NCBI GenBank assembly: GCA_027623815.1
Contig: JAQBUV010000117.1
Coordinates: forward strand, 1-6,095
Direction: 5' to 3'
Source: Casp-Chloro-G3 sp002816715
GTDB taxonomy: Bacteria > Chloroflexota > Dehalococcoidia > Lucifugimonadales > UBA3495
DNA: 6,095 nucleotides
The notes below the pieces were generated by a model. That model did no database searches. It was not told where the DNA came from and was given only the letters and a program-made list of their open reading frames with translations. The first letter of the stretch is position 1. Each line of letters starts with the position of its first letter. A program made the translations under genes and the position numbers. Below are positions 1 to 5,998 of the stretch, in pieces.

Positions 1-1347
1 GACTCGCTTACTGCCCACGTCAAGGGCGCGCCCGAGGTGGTCTTGGAACGCTCAACCAGGATTCTGGATGGCTCTGAAGAACGAGTAATGACTGACGCAG
101 ACCGGCAACGGGTTGAGGAAGCTTTTCGTCGCATGGCCGGTGGTGGACTGCGGGTGCTGGGTCTGGCGCGCCGCACTTTGTCCGATGGTGTGATACCCAG
201 CGACGAGGAGGCGGAATCTCAGCTTACATTTCTGGGACTGGTGGGACTCATCGACCCGCCCCGGCCCGAGGTTCCTGAGGCGGTCCGGTTGGCCTACGCC
301 GCCGGAATCAAGATTGTGATGATAACCGGCGACTCCCCGGAAACGGCTGCCGCCATCGGGCGCGGCATTGGACTGCGTATTGGCCGGGCAGTCCACGGTA
401 ACGAGTTAGCCGCCATGACTGATGATGGATTGCGGCTGGCTTTGCAGCAAGATGCCATGTTCGCCAGGACTACCCCAGAGCAAAAAATGCGCATTGTTGC
501 TCTGCTCCAGGAAAACGGCGACGTTGTCGCCATGACCGGTGACGGTGTCAACGACGCACCGGCTCTCAAGAAGGCGGACATCGGCATATCCATGGGCATT
601 CGCGGCACCGATGTCGCTAAAGGCGCTTCCGACATGGTGCTGCTGGACGATAACTTTGCATCGATCATTGGTGCGGTGGAGGAAGGTCGCCGCCAATACG
701 ACAACATCCAGAAGTTTGTGCGCTACCTGCTAAGCTCCAACATGGCCGAACTAGTCGCCATCTTCATCAACATCGCCCTGGGTGGGCCTTTGATTCTGCT
801 GCCGGTGCAAATTCTATGGATGAATCTGGTCACCGACGGTCTCACCTCGGTGGCCTTGGGCCTGGAGAAGCCGGAGCGCGGCATTATGCACCAGCCGCCC
901 CGCTCCCCCAAGGAAAATATCCTCAATCGGGTTGGCATCATTACCGTTCTAGCAATTGGCACTTACATGGGGCTGGGTACACTGTGGCTGTTCCACCGCT
1001 ACCTGGTGGGAGGCTACTCGGTGGAGTTGGCTCAGACCGTTGCTTTCACCGGGTTGATAGTTATGGAAAAAATAAATGTGTTCAACTTCCGCTCGCTGCG
1101 GGGGCCGCTTCCGTCGGTCGGACTCTTTTCCAACCCCTGGATACTGGCAGCCTGGTCTCTGGCCCTGGGGCTTCAGGTGGCGGCGGTCTACGTTCCCTTT
1201 TTGCAGACGGCGCTGCACACGGTACCGCTGGGCATTAGAGACTGGGGTTTAATGCTGGCGGCGGCGGCACCGGTGTTTATCCTGGTGGAGGGGTACAAGG
1301 TGGCGCGGTGGTGGCTTTCCCGTGACGCCAATCAGCAGATTGGATAA
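1..1347 (+). CDS. P-type cation-transporting ATPase, Ca2+-type (P2A-like), 5'-truncated by the window edge
   Basis: This is the C-terminal 448 residues of an ATP-driven membrane cation pump that cycles through an aspartyl-phosphate. The frame is open from base 1, and its first codons encode the nucleotide-binding KGAPE motif (residues 8-12), so the GTG at 37 is internal and the true start lies upstream. Visible motifs are DPPRPE (about 85-90), TGD (110-112), and the hinge MTGDGVNDAP (178-187). The DKTGT site, actuator domain and M1-M4 are outside the window. About six C-terminal membrane helices follow: roughly 248-264, 266-287, 309-332, 342-361, 379-400 and 415-434. M5 has SSNMAE (245-250), M6 has NLVTDG (275-280), and M8 has an acidic residue at about 356. 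These match the Asn/Glu, Asn/Thr/Asp and Glu ligands of SERCA-type Ca2+ pumps. Ca2+ is therefore the likeliest substrate, probably exported, but M4 is unseen and another cation remains possible. The first Usp gene follows 188 bases later on the same strand. Confidence 0.95.
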   Translation, partial: DSLTAHVKGAPEVVLERSTRILDGSEERVMTDADRQRVEEAFRRMAGGGLRVLGLARRTLSDGVIPSDEEAESQLTFLGLVGLIDPPRPEVPEAVRLAYAAGIKIVMITGDSPETAAAIGRGIGLRIGRAVHGNELAAMTDDGLRLALQQDAMFARTTPEQKMRIVALLQENGDVVAMTGDGVNDAPALKKADIGISMGIRGTDVAKGASDMVLLDDNFASIIGAVEEGRRQYDNIQKFVRYLLSSNMAELVAIFINIALGGPLILLPVQILWMNLVTDGLTSVALGLEKPERGIMHQPPRSPKENILNRVGIITVLAIGTYMGLGTLWLFHRYLVGGYSVELAQTVAFTGLIVMEKINVFNFRSLRGPLPSVGLFSNPWILAAWSLALGLQVAAVYVPFLQTALHTVPLGIRDWGLMLAAAAPVFILVEGYKVARWWLSRDANQQIG

Positions 1348-1449
1348 CGCTGCAATATAACCAGCAAAGATAACCAATAAAGCAATTTTCACCAGTCATC
1401 TTCACAGGTTTTTCACGACCGCAGCAGCCTTTTATCACGGGGACGGCAT

Positions 1450-1472
1450 TTAGCCCAGCTAAGGTAATTACC
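1450..1472. repeat. Two abutting short inverted repeats in the gap before the first Usp gene
   Basis: The 188-base gap (1348-1535) has no coding signal I can support. It contains TTAGC-CCA-GCTAA (1450-1462, a 5-bp stem with a 3-base loop), directly followed by the perfect 10-base palindrome GGTAATTACC (1463-1472). A weaker pair, CCTAA (1484-1488) and TTAGG (1501-1505), lies between these and the ribosome-binding site. No T-tract follows either element, so neither looks like an intrinsic terminator. A regulator-binding site or chance symmetry would both fit. A TTATAC at 1506-1511 resembles a -10 box, but I find no credible -35 element at the right distance. Confidence 0.3.
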
Positions 1473-1522
1473 AGCCGCCCAAGCCTAATAAAAGTACAGG
1501 TTAGGTTATACGTGGAGGCAAC

Positions 1523-1531
1523 AAAGGAGGT
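1523..1531 (+). promoter_or_regulatory. Strong Shine-Dalgarno site of the first Usp gene
   Basis: AAAGGAGGT is a near-perfect anti-16S complement, 4 bases before the ATG at 1536. It fixes the start there. An in-frame GTG at 1512 lies upstream of this site and would add eight residues that are not part of the UspA fold. Confidence 0.85.
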
Positions 1532-1535
1532 CGCC

Positions 1536-2048
1536 ATGAAGATCCTGATCCCTCTAGACGGCTCAGAATTCTCGGAATCTGTGTTAAAACCAGCCGCTGA
1601 ATTGGTTCAATCAACCGGGGCCGAGGTGCACCTGTTGCAGGTGGTTAAACCCTCAGAAGGCACGGTCAATTGGGGCCAACACTACAATGTTGAACCCCAC
1701 GCGACTTCGGAAGGTTTTCTGGCAGGCGTTGGCCCTGGGGATATGGGCGGGATCGCTGTGGAGAGCAAGAGTCAGGCCGACGAACGTAACCGCCAAAATG
1801 CCCTGGATTACCTGGAGCATATTATTCACGAGTTTTTCCCCCAAGGCGGCACTAAAGCGGCTGTAACATCTGAAAACGCGGCCAAAGAAATCTCAAGCTA
1901 CGCGTCTCAAGAAAAGGTAAACATGATCGCTATGGCCAGTCACGGACGTACTGGTTTGGCCCGTCGGGTGATGGGGAGCGTGGCCGGGCAATTGCTCCAC
2001 TCCCATGTTGCTCCAATTTACATGGTGCATCCGGACGGCTTGAAATAA
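1536..2048 (+). CDS. Single-domain universal stress protein (UspA family)
   Basis: This is a 170-residue cytoplasmic protein of the UspA alpha/beta family, which usually forms dimers, often binds ATP, and is linked to stress survival. The start at ATG 1536 gives the classic N-terminus MKILIPLDGS, with the beta-1 strand and the LDGS adenine-site Asp at residue 8. The C-terminal nucleotide loop is ASHG (134-137), nine residues, then GS (147-148), matching GxxGx9G(S/T) except that the first Gly is Ala. IYMV (161-164) forms the last strand. A Gly- and polar-rich insert at about 39-80 makes it longer than the usual 140-150 residues. An ATP-binding type is likely but unproven. It is followed 69 bases later by the acetyltransferase gene, and its gap and strong ribosome-binding site suggest it may begin a transcript of its own. 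Confidence 0.92.
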   Translation: MKILIPLDGSEFSESVLKPAAELVQSTGAEVHLLQVVKPSEGTVNWGQHYNVEPHATSEGFLAGVGPGDMGGIAVESKSQADERNRQNALDYLEHIIHEFFPQGGTKAAVTSENAAKEISSYASQEKVNMIAMASHGRTGLARRVMGSVAGQLLHSHVAPIYMVHPDGLK

Positions 2049-2103
2049 CCTGACCCGAATTGGCACTGATGCGGCCTTATCGGCACAACATGGCCGTAAA
2101 CAT

Positions 2104-2110
2104 GGGAGGA
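2104..2110 (+). promoter_or_regulatory. Shine-Dalgarno site of the GNAT gene
   Basis: GGGAGGA lies 7 bases before the ATG at 2118, which supports that start. The rest of the 69-base gap shows only a weak 5-bp inverted repeat, CGGCC (2072-2076) with GGCCG (2092-2096), and no T-tract. Confidence 0.75.
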
Positions 2111-2117
2111 AACTTAT

Positions 2118-2705
2118 ATGACTACCAGTACATTGCCGGAAATTGAAGCCTATCCTAAAACCGTAATGCTCAAGGACGAAACGCAGGTGGTGCTGAGGCC
2201 ATTGGCGGAGGGTGACGAGGCCGGTCTTCTCGACCTTTTCCAGCGCATGCCGGAGGAAGAGCGGTTGTACCTGAAAGAGGAGGTCACTTCGCCACTGGTG
2301 GTTCAAAGTTGGACCAGCAATATCGACTTCAGCCGGGCGATACCAATCGTGGCTCTTTATGAAGGCAACATCATCGCCGACGCCACTCTCCATAGGAGCC
2401 GGGCCCTGGCTCGCAGTCACATTGGAGAAATCAGAATTGTGGTTGATCCGGCGTTTCGAGAAGTAGGCTTGGGCCGTCGGCTAATTCGCGAATTGATGGA
2501 CGTTGCGGTAACCTTGGGGCTACACAAAGTAACCTTTGAGTTGGTCGGCAAGCATGAAGACGCTGCCATCTCGGCGGCAATGAGCGTGGGATTCCAGCAG
2601 GTAGGGGTCTTAAAGGAACGCATCAGGGATATCTGGGGAGACTATCAAGACCTGGTGCAGTTGGAACTGCCTCTAAGGTACTATGAACTGGCCTACTATT
2701 TCTAA
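2118..2705 (+). CDS. GNAT-family N-acetyltransferase
   Basis: This 195-residue soluble protein belongs to the GNAT fold, which transfers an acetyl group from acetyl-CoA to an amine. LRPLAEGDEAGLLDLF (about 26-41) is the typical first strand and helix. The acetyl-CoA pyrophosphate loop (motif A) is IRIVVDPAFREVGLGRRLI (105-123), with R114, G117 and G119 in the R-x-x-G-x-G signature. Motif B includes AAMSVGF (153-159). The RMPEEERLYLK stretch (43-53) resembles the N-terminal part of GNAT domains in protein-lysine acetyltransferases of the Pat type, but no cyclic-nucleotide or CoA-ligase domain is fused here. The substrate cannot be read from sequence. Its place between Usp genes, 69 bases after one and 39 before the next, makes a Usp a reasonable candidate target. 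A small-molecule amine substrate is equally open. Confidence 0.9.
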   Translation: MTTSTLPEIEAYPKTVMLKDETQVVLRPLAEGDEAGLLDLFQRMPEEERLYLKEEVTSPLVVQSWTSNIDFSRAIPIVALYEGNIIADATLHRSRALARSHIGEIRIVVDPAFREVGLGRRLIRELMDVAVTLGLHKVTFELVGKHEDAAISAAMSVGFQQVGVLKERIRDIWGDYQDLVQLELPLRYYELAYYF

Positions 2706-2731
2706 CTTTGGCAGACCAGGAGCCCCATATT

Positions 2732-2737
2732 AGGAGG
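2732..2737 (+). promoter_or_regulatory. Shine-Dalgarno site of the first tandem Usp gene
   Basis: AGGAGG lies 7 bases before the ATG at 2745. The 39-base gap has no terminator, so co-transcription with the acetyltransferase gene is likely. Confidence 0.75.
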
Positions 2738-2744
2738 CCACAAC

Positions 2745-3695
2745 ATGTATAGTCGGATTATCGTCCCGCTGGACGGCTCTCCATTGGCGGAGCGGGCGCT
2801 GCCCTACGTGCGAATGTTCGCCGAAAAGTTAACCGTGCCAATTCAACTGCTTCAGGCTTATTCGCCGACGCCGTCGGAGCTATCCGACTCGGACCACGGA
2901 CGCTACCTGGACCAGATGGACGCCGCTCTCCAAGATCGGGCCTACGACTATCTGAACCAGGTCAAAAGTTCAATCCCAGATGCCAAGGCCGAGATTTCCT
3001 GCCTGGTGCAGCCGGGCGACCCTGCTTCATGTATCGTCGCTGAGTCAGAAGCAGACCCGGAGGCGCTGGTGGTAATGTCAACCCACGGTCGGTCTGGAAT
3101 CGGCCGTTGGGTATTGGGCAGTGTAACCGATAAGGTGCTGCACGCCACCAGAAACCCGCTCTGGATCATCCGCTCCCAGCATGACATTTCATCCGATGAG
3201 GTGGGTCTCAAGACCATCGTGGTGGCGCTGGATGGATCACCCATCGCGGAGCAAATATTGCCCCATGTTGTCTTTCTGTCCAAATCCCTTGGCTTCAACA
3301 TAAAATTAGTGCGAGCTAGGCCGTCGATGCAGGAATACCAGCACTACATGGAAAGTCATCTTTTGGGTGGTGGGGCGACGGTCTATACAGGCCCTTACGA
3401 AGTGTTTTCCAAAGAAGCCGACGCCAAGGCCATGGACTATTTGCACGATGTGCGAATGAAGCTGCAAAGACAGGGTATATGGTCGATAGAAGAAGACCTG
3501 ATCAAGGAACACGCTCCGGAAGCGATTATTGAATCTGTTGGACATGACTCTGATAAGATGGTGGCGATGACTACGCACGGGCGTTCTGGGATCCCCCGTT
3601 GGTTGTTGGGCAGTGTCACCGACCGGGTAGTGCGTCACGCTGGTGTTCCGGTGCTGGTGGTTCGTGCCAATGGGTCCAAGGTCAAAAACAGATAA
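2745..3695 (+). CDS. Tandem (two-domain) universal stress protein
   Basis: This is a 316-residue cytoplasmic protein with two complete UspA modules in one chain, a known arrangement that mimics a Usp dimer. Module 1 (about 1-143) opens with MYSRIIVPLDGS and has the nucleotide loop STHG (112-115) and GS (125-126). Module 2 (about 155-307) opens with KTIVVALDGSP (156-166) and has TTHG (276-279) and GS (289-290), ending in VPVLVVRA (301-308). Both loops keep the second Gly and the G-S of GxxGx9G(S/T), but carry Ser or Thr in place of the first Gly, so ATP binding is plausible in both. The following gene is a paralogue that aligns module for module, showing duplication as a two-domain unit. The next start is only 16 bases after this stop, so translation may be coupled. 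Confidence 0.93.
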   Translation: MYSRIIVPLDGSPLAERALPYVRMFAEKLTVPIQLLQAYSPTPSELSDSDHGRYLDQMDAALQDRAYDYLNQVKSSIPDAKAEISCLVQPGDPASCIVAESEADPEALVVMSTHGRSGIGRWVLGSVTDKVLHATRNPLWIIRSQHDISSDEVGLKTIVVALDGSPIAEQILPHVVFLSKSLGFNIKLVRARPSMQEYQHYMESHLLGGGATVYTGPYEVFSKEADAKAMDYLHDVRMKLQRQGIWSIEEDLIKEHAPEAIIESVGHDSDKMVAMTTHGRSGIPRWLLGSVTDRVVRHAGVPVLVVRANGSKVKNR

Positions 3696-3711
3696 GACGA
3701 GGTTCAAAACT

Positions 3712-4631
3712 ATGTACAAACGGATACTGGTTCCCCTGGACGGTTCAGAAACCGCCGAACAAGCCTTGCCCTACGCTCAATTAGTTGCCAGACCTCTGTT
3801 GGCGAAGATCGAGTTGCTGCGGGTGTTTAGCACGCCGCCTTCAGAATTATCTGACCCAGCCCGGGGAGTATATATGGACCAGGTATCCGACACCTTCAAG
3901 AATCTGGCCGAAGACTATTTAAATGAGAAGGCTGCCAATCTCAAAGAGGCTGGTTTTTCGGTGGCTACCAATGTTTTGGAGGGTGACGCCGCGTCTATTA
4001 TTGTCGATGAAACAGAAAAACAGCCGGAGACTCTGATAGTCATGTCTACCCATGGCAGGTCGGGTATCACGAGATGGACCATGGGGAGCGTTACCGACAA
4101 AGTGATCCGGGCCACCGGCTATCCGATCCTGATAATTCATTCCAAATCTGCCGAACCAGCTGGCCAAGAGGTGGAGATCAAGGACATAATCGTTCCGCTG
4201 GACGGTTCTCCGATGGCTGAACAGGTCCTCCCTCACGCGGTATCTTTGTCCAAAGCGTTGCGCCTGGGGATTACTCTGTTGCGGTGTATACCATCGGCCG
4301 CGGAGTATTTCAGCTATATGGACTACCCTCTGCCCAACTATGATGAGCTGTACCAACAGGTTGAGGAAGACGCCAAACAGTATCTCGAAAAAATGAGAGT
4401 AGAGGTAAGTGGGTTGGGGCGCCCAGAGTACAAGCCCATTTGGCCGACGGTAACGCCGCTGGAGCGATCAATGACTACGCCCACGAAATGCCGAATAGCG
4501 CAATTGCAATGACCACCCATGGCCGCTCTGGAGTGGGCCGCTGGGTATTGGGCAGTGTCACCGACCGAGTGGTGCGCCACGCGGAGGGCCCGGTGCTGGT
4601 AGTTCGGGCTTTTGACTCCGAAGATGACTGA
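3712..4631 (+). pseudogene. Tandem universal stress protein broken by a one-base frameshift in module 2
   Basis: The start is ATG 3712 (MYKRILVPLDGS), the expected Usp N-terminus. A weak GAGG lies at 3699-3702, and longer in-frame starts would run back into the previous gene. Module 1 (1-143) is complete, with STHG (112-115) and GS (125-126). Module 2 begins at about residue 157 (KDIIVPLDGSP) and is normal to I243 (codon 4438-4440). The frame then leaves the family pattern for 23 residues and stops at 4510-4512, giving a 266-residue product without the second nucleotide loop. The missing part is in frame 3 from 4440 to the stop at 4629-4631: ADGNAAGAINDYAHE, then TTHGRSG, LGSVTDRVVRH and PVLVVRA. 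Adding one T to the T-run 4439-4441 joins the frames as KPI-LADGN and gives a 306-residue protein. A real loss-of-function deletion and a sequencing or assembly error cannot be told apart here. The start-proximal module could still fold. Confidence 0.85.
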
Positions 4632-4667
4632 CCTGCCAGCTTAGCCACTGCCGCAATCATTCAGGTC

Positions 4668-4673
4668 GGGGAG
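4668..4673 (+). promoter_or_regulatory. Shine-Dalgarno site of the 77-residue protein gene
   Basis: GGGGAG lies 8 bases before the ATG at 4682. It supports this short gene as translated and fixes its start. The 50-base gap before it contains no T-tract terminator. Confidence 0.65.
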
Positions 4674-4681
4674 AAACAGCC

Positions 4682-4915
4682 ATGACTCAACGCGCCACCC
4701 GCGGCAAGAAATCGACCGGCACGGCCTTTCTGCAATTAAGTTGCGGAGACTTTCAGCGCAATCCGGACGGGACCTGGGAGAGTACCAGGCAGATTGACCT
4801 TACTGGGCACGGCGGAGATCAGATGCTGATTCCCGCCGGCAGAAAGTTCGACAAAGGCCAGATGTTCATTCTGGGAGTGGATCTGGCGGCGGTTTTGCAG
4901 CGCCAGTGCGGCTAG
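4682..4915 (+). CDS. Small hypothetical protein, 77 residues
   Basis: I do not recognise a named family. The protein is soluble-looking, with no signal peptide or membrane segment. It starts with a basic tail (MTQRATRGKK), followed by a core with G-D-F (22-24), N-P-D-G-T-W (27-32), two Gly-rich turns around 42-45, I-P-A-G (50-53), and F-x-x-G near 56-59. It ends in GVDLAAVLQRQCG (65-77). Two Cys (21 and 76) lie near the ends of the core. The spacing of the GDF/NPDGxW and FxxGxxF/GxDxAAxL patterns looks like a small beta-rich domain that I have a vague memory of from uncharacterised bacterial proteins, but I cannot name it. Support for a real gene comes from the good ribosome-binding site, its fit in the gap between two genes, and the absence of any better reading of the stretch on either strand. 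Its role is unknown; a link to the Usp or TerC genes is only positional. Confidence 0.7.
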   Translation: MTQRATRGKKSTGTAFLQLSCGDFQRNPDGTWESTRQIDLTGHGGDQMLIPAGRKFDKGQMFILGVDLAAVLQRQCG

Positions 4916-4959
4916 TCTAGTCCTGTTGTATATCGGACGAGGGCATTCAAGAGCATCAG

Positions 4960-5913
4960 ATGTACTTTCCGGATAATACTCTCCTGCTTTGGGTCGCCTT
5001 CGGGGTAATTGTACTGGTGATGCTCTCCATAGACCTGGGGGTCTTTCATCGGCGGGCCCACGTGGTACAGGTCAAGGAAGCGGCCATCTGGAGCGTAACC
5101 TGGATCGGCCTGTCGCTCCTCTTCAATCTCGGGGTCTTCCTGTGGCTGGGTAACGAAAAGGGCCTGGAATTCCTCACCAGCTACCTGATTGAGAAGTCGC
5201 TGAGCTTGGACAACATCTTCATCTGGGTGGTGATATTCTCCGATTTCGCTCTGCCCGACCGCTACCAACACCGGGTGTTGTTCTACGGTATTCTTGGCGC
5301 GCTGATTCTGCGGGGCGTGTTTATCGCAATGGGCGTGACGCTGCTCAACTCCTTCCACTGGGTCGTTTACATATTTGGCGCGTTCCTGATTTTTACCGCC
5401 CTCCGCCTGTTACTGCACCGTAACCGGGCGGTACTCTTGGATCGGAATCCGGTGGTATTAATTGTCCGTCGCTTCTTTCCCATAACCTCGGGCTACAACG
5501 GACAAAGCTTCTTGGTTGTGGAGAACGGTAGGCGGATGGTGACCCCGCTGTTGCTGGTGCTGCTGGTGGTGGAGAGCACCGATATAGTGTTTGCGCTGGA
5601 CTCAGTGCCCGCGGTCTTGGCCGTGACTCGAGACCCTTTTATTGTCTACACGTCCAACGTGTTCGCCATTCTGGGGTTGCGGGCGCTGTTCTTCCTGCTG
5701 ACCGATGTTTTGCACCGTGTAAGGTATTTGAAAGTCGGTCTGGCGCTGTTATTGAGCTTTGTCGGAGCCAAGATGCTCCTGAGCAACTTCTACGAGTTCC
5801 CAATCTTGCTCTCTTTGGGAGTCATATTGGGCATACTGGTCGCCACCGTTCTGGCTTCTTATCTGAAATATCTCCAAGAGGCGAAGATTGGCCAACAGTC
5901 TGCTGGCGGGTGA
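4960..5913 (+). CDS. TerC/Alx-family integral membrane protein, probable metal (Mn2+-type) exporter
   Basis: This 317-residue inner-membrane protein is close to the length of E. coli Alx. The family includes Alx, tied to Mn2+ export, and the TerC proteins of tellurite-resistance clusters and of metalation of secreted enzymes. The family's acidic membrane motifs are present: MLSIDLGVFHR (21-31), SLSLDN (80-85), and ESTDIVFALDSVPAV (205-219) with E205, D208 and D214, which are candidate metal ligands. About seven to nine hydrophobic helices run from residue 8 to 303, with a polar loop at about 151-196 between the two halves. The N-terminus MYFPDNTLLLWV fits family members, so ATG 4960 is kept although only weak purine-rich sequence precedes it (near 4948-4954). 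It starts 44 bases after the small gene. That gap is too short for a yybP-ykoY Mn2+ riboswitch like the one upstream of E. coli alx, and none is seen. Substrate is inferred from the family. Confidence 0.92.
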   Translation: MYFPDNTLLLWVAFGVIVLVMLSIDLGVFHRRAHVVQVKEAAIWSVTWIGLSLLFNLGVFLWLGNEKGLEFLTSYLIEKSLSLDNIFIWVVIFSDFALPDRYQHRVLFYGILGALILRGVFIAMGVTLLNSFHWVVYIFGAFLIFTALRLLLHRNRAVLLDRNPVVLIVRRFFPITSGYNGQSFLVVENGRRMVTPLLLVLLVVESTDIVFALDSVPAVLAVTRDPFIVYTSNVFAILGLRALFFLLTDVLHRVRYLKVGLALLLSFVGAKMLLSNFYEFPILLSLGVILGILVATVLASYLKYLQEAKIGQQSAGG

Positions 5914-5923
5914 CGATGAAAAC

Positions 5924-5998
5924 TGGTGCGCTTGACGGGATTCGATCCCACGGCGACTGCTGCTGAAGAGCAGAGACTGTCATATTCCCGGCAACTGC
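5924..5998 (-). other. tRNA-like 3' half or decayed tRNA
   Basis: Read on the - strand, the 3' end is CAAGCGC, then A, then CCA (5934-5924), like an acceptor strand, discriminator base and encoded CCA. Before it is a T-arm-like GTGGG-ATCGAAT-CCCGT (5951-5935), with three G-C and two G-T pairs; its loop has A where T54 is expected. A 5-base spacer and a perfect 5-bp arm CTGCT-CTTCAGC-AGCAG (5973-5957) follow, with T33 and a would-be anticodon TCA. A candidate 5' acceptor strand GCAGTTG (5998-5992) pairs at only five of seven positions, and the D-arm region lacks T8, a good stem and the GG of the D-loop. A working tRNA is therefore unlikely; a relic, an attachment-site-like 3' end, or chance are the options. 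Confidence 0.22.

Noticed and set aside
37..39. GTG at 37 as the start of the ATPase gene
   Set aside because: The frame is open upstream to base 1 and already encodes the KGAPE motif before this codon, so it is internal.
3643..3711. Upstream in-frame start for the second tandem Usp gene, overlapping the previous gene
   Set aside because: It would add 23 residues unlike any Usp N-terminus, while ATG 3712 gives the exact MYKRILVPLDGS pattern.
4431..4445. Programmed -1 ribosomal frameshift site in the broken Usp gene
   Set aside because: The direction fits, but no slippery heptamer in the right phase and no obvious downstream hairpin are present.
4912..5358. Long open frame on the - strand opposite the TerC start
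   Set aside because: Low-complexity, polar, Gln/Glu/His-rich translation typical of the antisense of a membrane protein gene; no ribosome-binding site or family pattern.
5916..5966. Tiny frame MKTGALDGIRSHGDCC just after the TerC stop, with a GGCGGG-like purine stretch upstream
   Set aside because: At 16 residues it is too short to support, its upstream site is inside the TerC end, and it overlaps the tRNA-like segment.
5937..5973. Hairpins GGGAT-TCG-ATCCC and CTGCT-GAAG-AGCAG after TerC as an intrinsic terminator
   Set aside because: Both stems are only 5 bp and neither is followed by a T-tract; they overlap the tRNA-like segment.
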